A stretch of DNA of 64,000 bases from the NCBI RefSeq assembly GCF_002899455.1, contig NZ_PPFB01000001.1, positions 3,574,501 to 3,638,500 of the forward strand, given 5' to 3'. The notes under the pieces were generated by a model. The model saw only the letters and a list, made by a program, of their open reading frames with translations, ran no database searches and was not told the origin of the DNA. Position numbers and translations under genes: made by a program. This stretch comes from Streptomyces sp. DH-12. GTDB lineage: Bacteria > Actinomycetota > Actinomycetes > Streptomycetales > Streptomycetaceae. This document shows positions 17,392 through 26,147 of this stretch, one piece after another; the first letter of the stretch is position 1, and each line of letters opens with the position of its first letter.

Positions 17392-18513
17392 TCAGGGCAG
17401 CCGCGTCCGCCCCCGCACCTGCGCCTCGTCGGCCGCGCGGGCGCCCTCCTCCCAGCCGGCCGCGTCGCTCACCCCGCGCAGGCGCGTGGTGGTCGTGTCC
17501 GGGAACAGCCGGTCCGTCCGTTCGGTGACCGCGACCTCCCGGGAGGCGAGGACCGGGAGCAGGTCGTCGCTCACCGGCGCTTCGGCGGCGGCCGCGAGCC
17601 GCGCCCCGACGCGGTGCGCGTAGGCGGCGAGGAAGGACTGCCGGAAGGTCCTGGTGCGCTTGCGCCCACCCGCCCGCTGCGCGGCCTCCGCCTTGGTCAT
17701 GGCGGTGGTCGCCTGCACCAGCAGCGAGGTGTGGAGCAGCTCGACCGCCTCCAGGTCGGGCGCGAAACCGACCACCGTGGAGAAGCCGAACGGCTCGTTC
17801 CACACCGCCCGGCAGCGGTTCGCCGAGGCGACCGCGTCCAGCAGCACCGCCTTGGCCTGCTCGTACGGCGGGTCGACGCCGATCCGGCAGGCGTCGGGCC
17901 CCTCCGCGGCGGGCGCACGCGCGGCGAGCAGCGCCTCGTCGACGCTGTGCCGCGCCATCAGCTCCTGCGCCTTGGCGCTCAGCGCCTCCGCCTCCTCCGG
18001 GAACCCCGTCGCCTCCGCCTTCGCCAGCAGCGCCCGGATGCGGCCGAGCAGGCGCGACTCCGGCCGCCGCTCCCGTCCGGCGACGGGCGCCGTCACCTCG
18101 TCGAGGGGTTCCAGCGCGGGCAGCCGCAGCAGCAGCCGGTACAGCTCCAACGTGACGGTGGCCTGCGAGAACCGCTCGCCGCGCGGGGCGGGACCGGACG
18201 TCGGCAACTCGTCGATCTGGGCCCTCCAGCGCGGCCCGCGCGGCCGGCCGTCGCGCTCCGCCTGGGCCCGGATCAGCGAGGCGGCCAGGCGTACGTGCGC
18301 CTCGTCCAGTTCCCGGCGCACCACCCGTACGACGTCGGCGGGCTGCCAGCCGCGCTGCCAGGCGGCCGCCACGAAGTCCTCGCCGCGCCGGGCGAGTTCG
18401 GCGTCCGCCGTCGGGTCGGCGGCGAGCAGGGAGGCGCCCGTGTCGAGGGTGCCGTCACCCGTGTCGTAGAGGGCGGCGCGGAAGGCGCGGTCGATGGTGC
18501 CGGACGTACTCAC
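17392..18513 (-). CDS. DUF2786 domain protein
   Basis: A 373-residue soluble protein. The central part RIRALLAKAEATGFPEEAEALSAKAQELMARHSVDEALL is the DUF2786 signature (a helical domain found in actinobacterial and phage proteins of unknown role). The C-terminal half contains AAQRAGGRKRTRTFRQSFLAAYAHRVGARL, an SprT/DUF7168-like helix-rich region. GTG 18513 is chosen as the last good start before the domain; no clear ribosome-binding site is visible. It is divergent from the Clp-N gene and shares its palindromic control region. Confidence 0.82.
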   Translation of the reverse strand: MSTSGTIDRAFRAALYDTGDGTLDTGASLLAADPTADAELARRGEDFVAAAWQRGWQPADVVRVVRRELDEAHVRLAASLIRAQAERDGRPRGPRWRAQIDELPTSGPAPRGERFSQATVTLELYRLLLRLPALEPLDEVTAPVAGRERRPESRLLGRIRALLAKAEATGFPEEAEALSAKAQELMARHSVDEALLAARAPAAEGPDACRIGVDPPYEQAKAVLLDAVASANRCRAVWNEPFGFSTVVGFAPDLEAVELLHTSLLVQATTAMTKAEAAQRAGGRKRTRTFRQSFLAAYAHRVGARLAAAAEAPVSDDLLPVLASREVAVTERTDRLFPDTTTTRLRGVSDAAGWEEGARAADEAQVRGRTRLP

Positions 18514-18551
18514 AGGACCGATCGTGCCACGCCGCGGCCCGTCACCCACAA

Positions 18552-18600
18552 GTGTCAACCACGGGTTGACACCCTCACACTGTCAACTTACGGTTGACAC
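18552..18600 (+). promoter_or_regulatory. Leaderless promoter embedded in two tandem palindromes
   Basis: Palindrome 1: GTGTCAACC-ACG-GGTTGACAC (18552-18572, perfect 9-bp arms). Palindrome 2: TGTCAAC-N5-GTTGACA (18581-18599), centre 28 bp further. A consensus -35 TTGACA (18566-18571), 17-bp spacer and -10 TACGGT (18589-18594) fall within them. This predicts transcription from about the A of ATG 18601, giving a leaderless mRNA. Confidence 0.75.
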
Positions 18601-19362
18601 ATGACGACGAACCCCGCCATCAAGTCATCCGTCCGTCTCGACGACCTCATCGCGGCCATCAAGAAGGTCCACGACGAACCGCTCGAACAGCTCCAGGACG
18701 CGGTGCTCGCCGGCGAGCACCTCGGCGACGTCGCCGACCACCTGATCGGCCACTTCGTCGACCAGGCCCGGCGTTCCGGCGCCTCCTGGACGGACATCGG
18801 CAAGAGCATGGGCGTCACCCGGCAGGCCGCCCAGAAGCGCTTCGTCCCCCAGGGGGGCAACGACCTCGACCCGAACCAGGGCTTCAACCGCTTCACGCCC
18901 CGTGCCCGCAACACGGTCATGGCCGCGCACAACGAGGCGCAGGCCGCCCGCAACGCCGAGGGCGTTCCCGAGCACCTGGTCCTCGGCCTGCTGGCCGAAC
19001 CGCAGGGCCTGGCCGTCATGGCGGTCACCGAGCAGGGCGTCACCGTGGACGCGGTCCGCGAGGCCGCGCGCGCGGCGCTCCCGCCCGCCGTCGAGGACGC
19101 CCCGGAGATGGTGCCGTACGGCTCGGCGGCCAAGAAGGTCCTGGAACTGACCTTCCGCGAGGCGCTGCGTCTCGGCCACAACTACATCGGCACCGAGCAC
19201 ATCCTGCTCGCCCTCCTCGAGCACGAGAACGGCACGGGCGTGCTCAGCGGCCTCGGCGTCACCAAGGCCGCCACCGAGCGGTACGTGACCGACATGCTCG
19301 CGCGGTACGTCGAGACGAACACGGGGGACGAGCCGGCGCAGGAGGGACCGCGGGAGGGCTGA
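18601..19362 (+). CDS. Helix-turn-helix protein with Clp N-terminal domain
   Basis: 253 residues. The N-terminal part holds a helix-turn-helix-like segment (GASWTDIGKSMGVTRQAAQKRF, residues about 60-81). Two Clp-N repeats follow (RFTPRARNTVMAAHNEAQAA..EHLVLGLL and LTFREALRLGHNYIGTEHILLALL). Clp-N repeats bind substrates or adaptors in ClpC/ClpA, but there is no AAA+ domain, so this is not a chaperone. A regulator that senses unfolded protein or Clp partners is an inference. No ribosome-binding site precedes the ATG, which fits the leaderless promoter. The tandem palindromes suggest autoregulation. Confidence 0.85.
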   Translation: MTTNPAIKSSVRLDDLIAAIKKVHDEPLEQLQDAVLAGEHLGDVADHLIGHFVDQARRSGASWTDIGKSMGVTRQAAQKRFVPQGGNDLDPNQGFNRFTPRARNTVMAAHNEAQAARNAEGVPEHLVLGLLAEPQGLAVMAVTEQGVTVDAVREAARAALPPAVEDAPEMVPYGSAAKKVLELTFREALRLGHNYIGTEHILLALLEHENGTGVLSGLGVTKAATERYVTDMLARYVETNTGDEPAQEGPREG

Positions 19363-19426
19363 TCCGCACCCCGGACCGACCCCTCTCGCCAGGCCGTTGT
19401 CGGACCCCCCTGGGACACTCGCGTGC

Positions 19427-21118
19427 ATGACCGGCCGGTGGGCGCTCGCTCCAGCCGAGGACGGTGGCGTGGACGTCGCCCCCCTCGGCCCGGACGGGCT
19501 GCCCTCCGGCCCGGTGCGGCGCGAGGCGGACCTCGCCGAGGCCGTACGGAGCCGTCCGGGCGTCACCCGGTGGGTGTGGCGGTCCACCGCCGAGGTCTAC
19601 CCGCGTCTGCTCGCCACGGGGGTGCGGGTGGAGCGCGCGTACGACGTCGAGGCCGCCGAGACCCTGCTCCTCGGCCACGAGGGGCGGTACGGGGAGCCGC
19701 GTTCGGCCGCGGCCGCGCTGGCCCGGCTGCGCGGCGGTCCCGTGCCGCCCGACCCGCCGCAGCGGCACGCGCAGCCGGGCGCGCAGTCCTCGCTGTTCGA
19801 CCCGCAGGCGGCGCCGCTGCCGCTGGCCGACCTGCTCGCGGTCTACGCCGGGCAGCAGCGGCGCACCGACGCCACCGCGCACCCCGACCGGATGCGGCTG
19901 CTGACCGCCGCCGAGTCGGCGGGCATGCTGATCGCCGCCGAGATGAACCGCACGGGGCTGCCCTGGCGGGCGGACGTGCACCGCGCGGTGCTGCACGACC
20001 TGCTCGGCGAGCGCTACGCGGGCGGCGGCGAGCCGCGCCGGCTGGCCGAGCTGGCGGAGGAGGTGTCCGCCGCCTTCGGCCGCCGGGTGCGGCCCGACCT
20101 GCCGGCCGACGTGATCAAGGCGTTCGCGCAGGCGGGCGTCAAGGTGACCTCGACCCGCCGCTGGGAGCTGCGGTCGGTCGACCACCCGGCGGTGAAGCCG
20201 CTCCTGGAGTACAAGAAGCTGTACCGGATCTGGGTGGCCCACGGCTGGTCCTGGCTGCAGGACTGGGTGCGCGACGGCCGCTTCCGGCCGGAGTTCCTCG
20301 CGGGCGGCACGGTGACCGGCCGCTGGGTCACCCACGGCGGGGGCGCGCTGCAGATCCCCAAGGTGATCCGCCGCGCGGCGGTCGCCGACCCCGGCTGGCG
20401 GCTCGTCGTCGCCGACGCCGACCAGATGGAACCGCGCGTCCTGGCGGCGATCTCCCGCGACCCCGCACTGATGGAGGTGGCCGGCCGGGAGAGCGACCTC
20501 TACCAGGCGGTGTCCGAGCGCGCCTTCTCCGGCGACCGCGACCGCGCCAAGATCGCCGTCCTCGGCGCGGTGTACGGGCAGACCTCCGGGGACGGCCTGA
20601 AGAACCTCGCCGCGCTGCGCCGCCGCTTCCCCAGGGCCGTGGCGTACGTCGACGAGGCGGCCCGCGCGGGCGAGGAGGGCCGGCTGGTCCGCACCTGGCT
20701 GGGCCGCACCTGCCCGCCGGCCGTCCGTCCGGCGGACGAGGCGGCCGAGGAGGCGGGCATCCCGGTCGCCCAGGACGAGCCGGACCCCGAGACCCGCCCG
20801 TGGGGCCCCGGCCACGCCTCGACCGACGCCCGCGCCCGCGGCCGCTTCGCCCGCAACTTCGTGGTGCAGGGCAGCGCGGCCGACTGGGCGCTGCTGCTGC
20901 TCGCCGGACTGCGCCAGACCCTGGCCGGCATGGCGGCGGAGCTGGTCTTCTTCCAGCACGACGAGGTGATCGTGCACTGTCCCGAGGAGGAGGCGGAAGC
21001 GGTGACGGCGGCGGTCCGGAGGGCCGCCGAGCGGGCGGGGCGGATCGCGTTCGGGGAGACGCCGGTGCGGTTCCCGTTCACCACGGCGGTGGTGGAGTGC
21101 TACGCCGACGCGAAGTGA
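19427..21118 (+). CDS. Short family A DNA polymerase (PolA-like, without 5' nuclease)
   Basis: 563 residues. The polymerase domain of the DNA polymerase I family is intact: motif A VVADADQMEPR (catalytic Asp330), motif B RDRAKIAVLGAVYGQ (Lys375, Tyr383) and motif C QHDEV (His511-Asp512-Glu513). The 5'-nuclease domain is absent and the N-terminal 150 residues show no clear 3'-5' exonuclease motifs, so it may lack proofreading. A repair or translesion role is plausible; the housekeeping polA is expected elsewhere. ATG 19427 is used by similarity, with no strong ribosome-binding site; an upstream ATG at 19397 is an alternative. The end overlaps the convergent regulator gene by 19 bp. Confidence 0.9.
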   Translation: MTGRWALAPAEDGGVDVAPLGPDGLPSGPVRREADLAEAVRSRPGVTRWVWRSTAEVYPRLLATGVRVERAYDVEAAETLLLGHEGRYGEPRSAAAALARLRGGPVPPDPPQRHAQPGAQSSLFDPQAAPLPLADLLAVYAGQQRRTDATAHPDRMRLLTAAESAGMLIAAEMNRTGLPWRADVHRAVLHDLLGERYAGGGEPRRLAELAEEVSAAFGRRVRPDLPADVIKAFAQAGVKVTSTRRWELRSVDHPAVKPLLEYKKLYRIWVAHGWSWLQDWVRDGRFRPEFLAGGTVTGRWVTHGGGALQIPKVIRRAAVADPGWRLVVADADQMEPRVLAAISRDPALMEVAGRESDLYQAVSERAFSGDRDRAKIAVLGAVYGQTSGDGLKNLAALRRRFPRAVAYVDEAARAGEEGRLVRTWLGRTCPPAVRPADEAAEEAGIPVAQDEPDPETRPWGPGHASTDARARGRFARNFVVQGSAADWALLLLAGLRQTLAGMAAELVFFQHDEVIVHCPEEEAEAVTAAVRRAAERAGRIAFGETPVRFPFTTAVVECYADAK

Positions 21119-22983
21119 CACCCCGGCGGCGGGAGCGCGCGGGACTCCGCCGCCCGCTCCCGGGCGAGATCCCGGACGAGGTCGTACGGCTCGAAGCGCC
21201 CGTACGCGGTCTCCTCCAGCAGGGCCGCGTCGACCAGCCGCTCCAGCGCCGCCTCGGCCCGCGCCTCGCCGACACCGGTGAGCCGGGCCAGCGACGGGGC
21301 GTCGCAGGAGGGCAGGTCGAGGGCGCCGATGTGCCGCAGGGCGAGCGCGGCGTCCTGGTCGGCCCGGCGCCCGGAGGCGGTGAGCGCGTCGAAGGCGGCG
21401 CCCAGTGAGCGGCGGACGCTGAGGTCGTCGTAGTCGAGGAGGTCCAGCCTGCTGTCCGCGGCGGCGAGCCGGGCGGCGAGCGCGTCGGGGGTGAGGGCCC
21501 GGCGGGCGGCGAGCCGGGCCGCGACCACCCGCAGCGCCAGCGGGAGCCGCCCGCTGAGCGCGACCAGCGGATGCCGGGCGGAGATCCCGTCCCGCCCGGA
21601 CGCGGCCCGCAGCAGCGCGGCGCTCTCCTCGTCGCCCAACGGCCCGAGCGGGACGCGTGCGGCGCCGTCGAGGGCGGTGAGGGGCGACCGGCTGGTGACG
21701 ATCACGGCGCACCCGGGACCGGCGGGCAGCAACGGCCGTACCTGCGCGGCGCTCGCGGCGTCGTCCAGCACGAGGAGGGTGCGGGTGGGCGCGAGCAGGG
21801 ACCGCAGCAACGCGGAGGCGGCGCCGGGGTGTTCGGGGATGTCGTGGGAGGGGACGCCGAGGTCGCGGAGGAGCGCGGTGAGGGCCTGCCCGGCGGTGAG
21901 GGGGGCCGAACCGATTCCCGTGCCGCGCAGACCGAGGTACAGCTGCCCCCCGCTGAAACGTTCCGCCAGACCGTGCGCGACGTGCAGCGCGAGGGCGCTC
22001 TTGCCGACGCCGGCGGTCCCGCTGATGACGACGGCGCCGGGCACGCCCGCACCGGAGACCACCCGGGCGACGTCCTCCCGCACGCGGTCCCTCCCCACGA
22101 AAGGGGCGGGCGCGGGCGGAAGCTGAGCGGGCCGCACCCGCCCGGAGACGTCCCCCGGCCCCCCGTCCGTCCGCACCCCGCTCCCGCGCAGCACCTCCAC
22201 ATGGGCCTCGCGCACGGACTGCCCCGGCTCGACGCCGAGTTCGTCGGCGAGCCGGGCCCGCAGGTCGCGGTGGACGACGAGGGCCTCCGCCTGGCGGCCG
22301 GTGCGGTGCAGGGCGAGCATGAGCTGGCGGTGGTAGACCTCACGCAGCGGGTGCTCGGCGGCCAGGGCGGCGAGCTCGGGCACGAGATCGTCGAGGCGGT
22401 CGCCGCCCAGCGCGAGTTCGGCGTCGTACCGCCACTCCAGGAGGAGCAGCCGCGCCTCTTCGAGCCGGCGGACGAGGGCGTACCCGCCCACCTCGGGGGC
22501 CGGCCCGCCCAGCGGACTCCCCCGCCACAGCCCGAGCGCGGCCCCGCACGCCCGCCGCACCCGCTCCCAGTCGCCCTCGGCGCGGGCGGCACGGGCGGCG
22601 GCGACCTGGCTGTCGAAGACCTGGACGTCCAGTTCACCCTCGTCGACGCGGAGGACGTACCCCGTGGGCACGGTGAGGAGCCGGCCGGGGTCGTCGAGGA
22701 GGCGGCGCAGACGGGCGACGTGGTTGTGCAGCGAGGGCAGGGCGGAGACGGGCGGGGCACCGCCCCACAGGGCCTCCTTCAACGCCTCGACGGAGACGAC
22801 CCGCCCGGCGTCGAGCAGCAGCACGGCGAGGAGAGTGCGCAGCTTGGGGCTGGTCACGGCGCGCACGGGGGCGTCACCCGGCCGGCCGGGCGGCTCACCG
22901 GGGCCCGGCTCACCGCCGTCCGGCCGGCCGCCGTAGAGGACCGGCGGCCCCAGCAGTCCGAAGCGCAGCCCGCGCCGTGTCAC
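21100..22983 (-). CDS. SARP-family regulator with NB-ARC domain (AfsR/RedD type)
   Basis: 627 residues. An OmpR-like winged helix covers about 1-115 (LLGPPVLYG..SPKLRTLLAVLLLDAGRVVS), a bacterial transcriptional activation domain (BTAD) about 120-265, and an NB-ARC ATPase from about 290. Its P-loop is GTAGVGKS (322-329) and Walker B TLLVLDDA. Unlike AfsR it has no C-terminal TPR array and ends soon after the winged-helix part of NB-ARC. SARP proteins activate secondary-metabolite clusters, but no such cluster is in this window, so its targets are elsewhere or pleiotropic. Confidence 0.92.
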   Translation of the reverse strand: MTRRGLRFGLLGPPVLYGGRPDGGEPGPGEPPGRPGDAPVRAVTSPKLRTLLAVLLLDAGRVVSVEALKEALWGGAPPVSALPSLHNHVARLRRLLDDPGRLLTVPTGYVLRVDEGELDVQVFDSQVAAARAARAEGDWERVRRACGAALGLWRGSPLGGPAPEVGGYALVRRLEEARLLLLEWRYDAELALGGDRLDDLVPELAALAAEHPLREVYHRQLMLALHRTGRQAEALVVHRDLRARLADELGVEPGQSVREAHVEVLRGSGVRTDGGPGDVSGRVRPAQLPPAPAPFVGRDRVREDVARVVSGAGVPGAVVISGTAGVGKSALALHVAHGLAERFSGGQLYLGLRGTGIGSAPLTAGQALTALLRDLGVPSHDIPEHPGAASALLRSLLAPTRTLLVLDDAASAAQVRPLLPAGPGCAVIVTSRSPLTALDGAARVPLGPLGDEESAALLRAASGRDGISARHPLVALSGRLPLALRVVAARLAARRALTPDALAARLAAADSRLDLLDYDDLSVRRSLGAAFDALTASGRRADQDAALALRHIGALDLPSCDAPSLARLTGVGEARAEAALERLVDAALLEETAYGRFEPYDLVRDLARERAAESRALPPPGCHFASA

Positions 22984-23044
22984 GCCGCACCCCTGCCTTC
23001 CGGGTGACCGAACGGGATTCCATTGGCCTTATGTTAGCCATCCG

Positions 23045-23073
23045 TTGGCAAGGTTTGATGTGATCACTACATC
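23045..23073 (+). promoter_or_regulatory. Candidate promoter in AT-richer gap
   Basis: TTGGCA (23045-23050), 17-bp spacer, TACATC (23068-23073) on the plus strand. It would start a transcript near 23080, directed at the small reading frame at 23128. The spacer also contains a near-palindrome around TGATCA. Confidence 0.4.
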
Positions 23074-23127
23074 GGATCCGGCCAGGGGGTGCGCGCGCGT
23101 CGCGCAACTCGGGGGAGTGTCGCCGCC

Positions 23128-23283
23128 GTGCCCGATCCGCCCCACGAGGACCCCCGGTCGCCAGAGGTGAACGACCGGGGCCTCGGTCTTCTCGGTCCAC
23201 GCACCCGGTCACCGGGACACGCCGTCACCCGCCCGTGCCCGGCGGCCCGCGAGGGAGCAGTCAGCGGCGAGGCCCGGACGTGA
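23128..23283 (+). CDS. Possible 51-residue hypothetical protein
   Basis: GTG 23128 has GGGGGAG nine bases upstream and a promoter-like pair at 23045-23073. The product (MPDPPHEDPRSPEVNDRG and so on) is Pro/Arg/Gly-rich with no recognisable fold. It converges on the methyltransferase gene, ending 10 bp before it. Without conservation evidence it remains doubtful; the 310-bp gap otherwise holds only the regulator's promoter. Confidence 0.3.
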   Translation: MPDPPHEDPRSPEVNDRGLGLLGPRTRSPGHAVTRPCPAAREGAVSGEART

Positions 23284-23293
23284 CCTCGGCAGG

Positions 23294-24118
23294 TCACGCT
23301 GTGCGCTGCTTCGCCAGACGCTGGCGGCGGGCCTCGTAGAGAACGACGGAGGCCGCGTTCGACGCGTTCAGGGAGCTGGCCGAACCCGTCATCGGAATGC
23401 TGACCACCTGGTCGCAGAGCTCTCGCCAGGCCGCGCTGAGGCCCGCGGTCTCGTTACCGATGAGCAGCAGGACCGGCTGGGTCAGATCGAACTCCGAGAC
23501 ATCGGCGTCACCGTCCTCGTCCGTGCCCACGACGACGACCGGCCGCCCCTGGGCGCGCTCCTTCTCCAGCCACTCCATGACCTCGTGGTGCGACCGGCTC
23601 CGCACCACGGGCACGGAGAAGAGGGAACCCGTGGAGGCGCGCACCGACTTGGGGTCGTACGGGTCCGCCGCGTGTCCCGTCACGACGAGTCCGTGCGCGC
23701 CGAAGGCGTCCGCCGATCGCACGATGCTGCCGATGTTGCCGGGCTGCGTCGGCCGGTCGAAGACCAGACCGAGGAAGTCGTCGCGCACCTCGATCCGGGA
23801 CAGGCTGTCCGGCGCCATCTCGACCACGGCCAGGACCTCCGCGGTCCCGTCGGCCTTCTCGCTCAGCTCGGCGAGCAGCTCCGGCGCCATCGCGACGCGC
23901 TCAGCGCCGACACCGCGCAGGAGGTCCTCGGCCCACCGGGAGAGCGGACGGCCGACGTCGTGGAGCAGGGACCGAACGGTCCAGCCGTGCTCCACGGCCA
24001 TCGTGATCGGCCGTACGCCCTGAACGAGGAACTCCTTCGCACGCCCTCGTTTGGTGCGGTTGTCGAGCAGCGTCCGCAGCTGCTGGAAACGGGCGTTGCG
24101 GGTCGTGATCCGCTGCAC
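23294..24118 (-). CDS. TrmH/SpoU-family RNA 2'-O-methyltransferase
   Basis: A 274-residue SPOUT methyltransferase. The N-terminal substrate-binding domain (NARFQQLRTLLDNRTKRGRAKEFLVQGVRPI) is followed by the trefoil-knot domain with LGLVFDRPTQPGNIGSIVRSADAFG (motif 1), LLIGNETAGL (motif 2) and MTGSASSLNASNAASVVLYE (motif 3). It should methylate a ribose in rRNA or tRNA; some Streptomyces relatives confer thiostrepton or avilamycin-type resistance, but this cannot be claimed here. GTG 24118 (MQRITTRN) or GTG 24124 can be the start; GGAGG lies ten or four bases upstream respectively. Confidence 0.9.
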   Translation of the reverse strand: MQRITTRNARFQQLRTLLDNRTKRGRAKEFLVQGVRPITMAVEHGWTVRSLLHDVGRPLSRWAEDLLRGVGAERVAMAPELLAELSEKADGTAEVLAVVEMAPDSLSRIEVRDDFLGLVFDRPTQPGNIGSIVRSADAFGAHGLVVTGHAADPYDPKSVRASTGSLFSVPVVRSRSHHEVMEWLEKERAQGRPVVVVGTDEDGDADVSEFDLTQPVLLLIGNETAGLSAAWRELCDQVVSIPMTGSASSLNASNAASVVLYEARRQRLAKQRTA

Positions 24119-24236
24119 TGCCACCCGTCCTCCAAGCCGAAGATGATCGTCGCGCCCCCAGCCGTCCGGGCGGGACACGACACCGGGCACCCAGCAGGCT
24201 ACAGGGGCTGGACCGCAGCCACTCCCCCGTACCACG

Positions 24237-24270
24237 AAAAGGACCAGGTCAGACGGTTCTGACCTGGTCC
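24237..24270 (-). terminator. Intrinsic terminator after tRNA-Thr
   Basis: On the minus strand a perfect 12-bp stem (24259-24270 with 24241-24252, loop of 6) is followed by TTTT (complement of 24237-24240), a classical U-tract rarely this clear in Streptomyces. Confidence 0.88.
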
Positions 24271-24277
24271 TGGAAAG

Positions 24278-24351
24278 AGCCGCCTTCGGGATTCGAACCC
24301 GAGACCTACGCATTACGAGTGCGTTGCTCTGGCCATCTGAGCTAAGGCGGC
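24278..24351 (-). tRNA. tRNA-Thr (anticodon CGT)
   Basis: A complete cloverleaf on the minus strand. The acceptor stem is GCCGCCT with AGGCGGC (24351-24345 and 24285-24279), then AGCTCAG...GAGC for the D arm. The anticodon stem is ACGCA/TGCGT around the loop CTCGTAA (anticodon CGT), and the T arm contains GGTTCGAATCC. CCA is not encoded. It reads ACG, a common codon in this GC-rich genome. Confidence 0.97.
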
Positions 24352-24470
24352 GCGCCCTGCGCACCATGGTGCGATCAGCGACGTCGGTAAGTCTACACAG
24401 TTTCCGAGGGTGCTCCGTACCGCCCCCGGAGGCGGGGCGGGGCCATTGCCTCCGGGGGTGGCCGTACCGC

Positions 24471-26057
24471 CTACGAGCAGCGCTTTCCGTCCGCCGGAGG
24501 GGTGCCGTCGATCAGGTACGCGTTGATCGCGGAGTCGATGCAGGAACTGCCGCGGCCGTACGCGGTGTGGCCGTCGCCGTCGTAGGTGAGGAGGCGGGCC
24601 GAGGAGAGCTGGCCGGCCAGGGCCTGCGCCCAGCGGTACGGGGTCGCCGGGTCCCGGGTCGTGCCGACGACCACGATCGGCGCCGCGCCCTTCGCCTCGA
24701 TGCGCTGCGCCTCTCCCGTGGCCCGCACCGGCCAGTAGGCGCAGTTCAGCGCGGCCCAGGCGAGGCCCTCTCCGAAGACCGGGGACGCCTTCTCGAAGTC
24801 GGGGAGCGCCTTGCGGACCTGCTCCGGGCTCTCGAAGGCGGGCGGCAGGTCGAGGCAGTTCACGGCCGCGTTGGCGGACATCAGGTTGCTGTACGCGCCG
24901 CCCGCGTCCCGCTCGTAGTAGCTGTCGGACAGGACGAGCAGCCCCGCTCCGTCCTTCTCCTCCATCGCCGCCGTCAGCGCCTCGCGCAGCCGCTGCCAGG
25001 CCGCCTCGTCGTACATCGCGGCGATCACGCCCATCGTCGCCAGCGACTCGGTCAGCTCGCGGCCGTCGGCGTCGCCGGCGGGCAGCGGGCGGGCGTCGAG
25101 CCCTTCGAAGAACGCCTTCAGGTTCTCGCCGACCTGCTCCGGCGACGTGCCCTTCCCGCCCAGCGGGCAGTCGCTCCGCCGCACGCAGTCCTTCGCGAAC
25201 GCCGTGAACGCCGTGGCGAAGCCCTTCGTCTGCTCCAGGTTGAGCCGGCGCGCGCTCAGCGACGGGTCCATCGCGCCGTCCAGCACCAGCCGCCCGGTCC
25301 GCTCCGGGAACAGCCCCGCGTACGTCGCGCCCAGCAGGGTGCCGTACGAGGCGCCCACGTACGTCAGCTTCTCGTCGCCCAGCACCGCGCGCACGATGTC
25401 CATGTCCCGGGCCGCCTCGACGGTCGACACATGGCGCAGCAGCTCCGGCGCGTCCGCCCCGCAGCCCTCGGCGAACGTCCGGTACGCCGCGACCAGCGCC
25501 TCGGTCTCCTTCTCGTCGTCCGGCGTGGTGTCCGTGCGGGTGTACGCGTCCATCTCGCGCCCGTCCAGGCACTCGACGGGCTCGCTGCGGGCCACGCCGC
25601 GCGGGTCGACGGCCACCATGTCGTAGCGGGCGCGCACCTCGGCCGGGTAGCCGATGCCCGCGTACATCTGGAGGTAGCCGACCGCCGAGCCGCCCGGCCC
25701 GCCGGGGTTGACCAGCAGGGAGCCGAGCCGCTCGCCGGGGCCGGTGGCCTTCTTGCGGGCGACGGCGAGACGGACGTCCCCCGCGGACGGTTCGGCGTAG
25801 TCGAGCGGCGCCCTGACCGTGGCGCACTGGAACTCGGGGACGCCGCAGTCGCGCCACGCCGGTTCCTGTTCGTAGTACGGAGCGAGGGCCGCGGGCGTCG
25901 AGCCGGGCAGCGGGGCGAGGGCCGCGGCCGCTCCCGCCACCGGCGAGGTGGCCCTGCTCGTCGAGCTCCCGGAGGAGCAGCCCGCCAGCAACAGCGCGGC
26001 CGCCGTGAACAGGGCGGCTGCGGTACGGGTCCTGCGTGGGGTGCGCCTTGTGTGCAT
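24471..26057 (-). CDS. Secreted lipoprotein alpha/beta hydrolase, tripeptidyl aminopeptidase-like (Slp/Tap family)
   Basis: 528 residues. The signal peptide ends with the lipobox LLAGC (Cys27), so it is anchored on the outer membrane face. The oxyanion-hole motif NPGGPGGS lies at 117-124 and the nucleophile Ser237 in VGASYGT. The acid is in TTRDPATPY and the histidine in GDGHTAYG near the C-terminus, followed by a paired-cysteine C-terminal domain. Relatives in Streptomyces release tripeptides from secreted or mycelial proteins. It is transcribed alone, downstream of holB with an approximately 90-bp gap. Confidence 0.93.
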   Translation of the reverse strand: MHTRRTPRRTRTAAALFTAAALLLAGCSSGSSTSRATSPVAGAAAALAPLPGSTPAALAPYYEQEPAWRDCGVPEFQCATVRAPLDYAEPSAGDVRLAVARKKATGPGERLGSLLVNPGGPGGSAVGYLQMYAGIGYPAEVRARYDMVAVDPRGVARSEPVECLDGREMDAYTRTDTTPDDEKETEALVAAYRTFAEGCGADAPELLRHVSTVEAARDMDIVRAVLGDEKLTYVGASYGTLLGATYAGLFPERTGRLVLDGAMDPSLSARRLNLEQTKGFATAFTAFAKDCVRRSDCPLGGKGTSPEQVGENLKAFFEGLDARPLPAGDADGRELTESLATMGVIAAMYDEAAWQRLREALTAAMEEKDGAGLLVLSDSYYERDAGGAYSNLMSANAAVNCLDLPPAFESPEQVRKALPDFEKASPVFGEGLAWAALNCAYWPVRATGEAQRIEAKGAAPIVVVGTTRDPATPYRWAQALAGQLSSARLLTYDGDGHTAYGRGSSCIDSAINAYLIDGTPPADGKRCS

Positions 26058-26147
26058 GCTGCGAGCGTAACCGTGAGCGACCGGGCGAACGCTCTGCGCA
26101 CACGCCGTGCCCCGGACGAGTGACGGCCGCCCGTCGGCGAGCCCCGC

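Noticed and set aside
19397..19426. Upstream ATG for the family A polymerase gene
   Set aside because: The extra ten residues are not part of the family N-terminus and no ribosome-binding site supports it.
24278..24351. tRNA-Thr as integration site for a mobile element
   Set aside because: No duplicated 3' tRNA end, integrase or att-like repeat is found in the flanking sequence.
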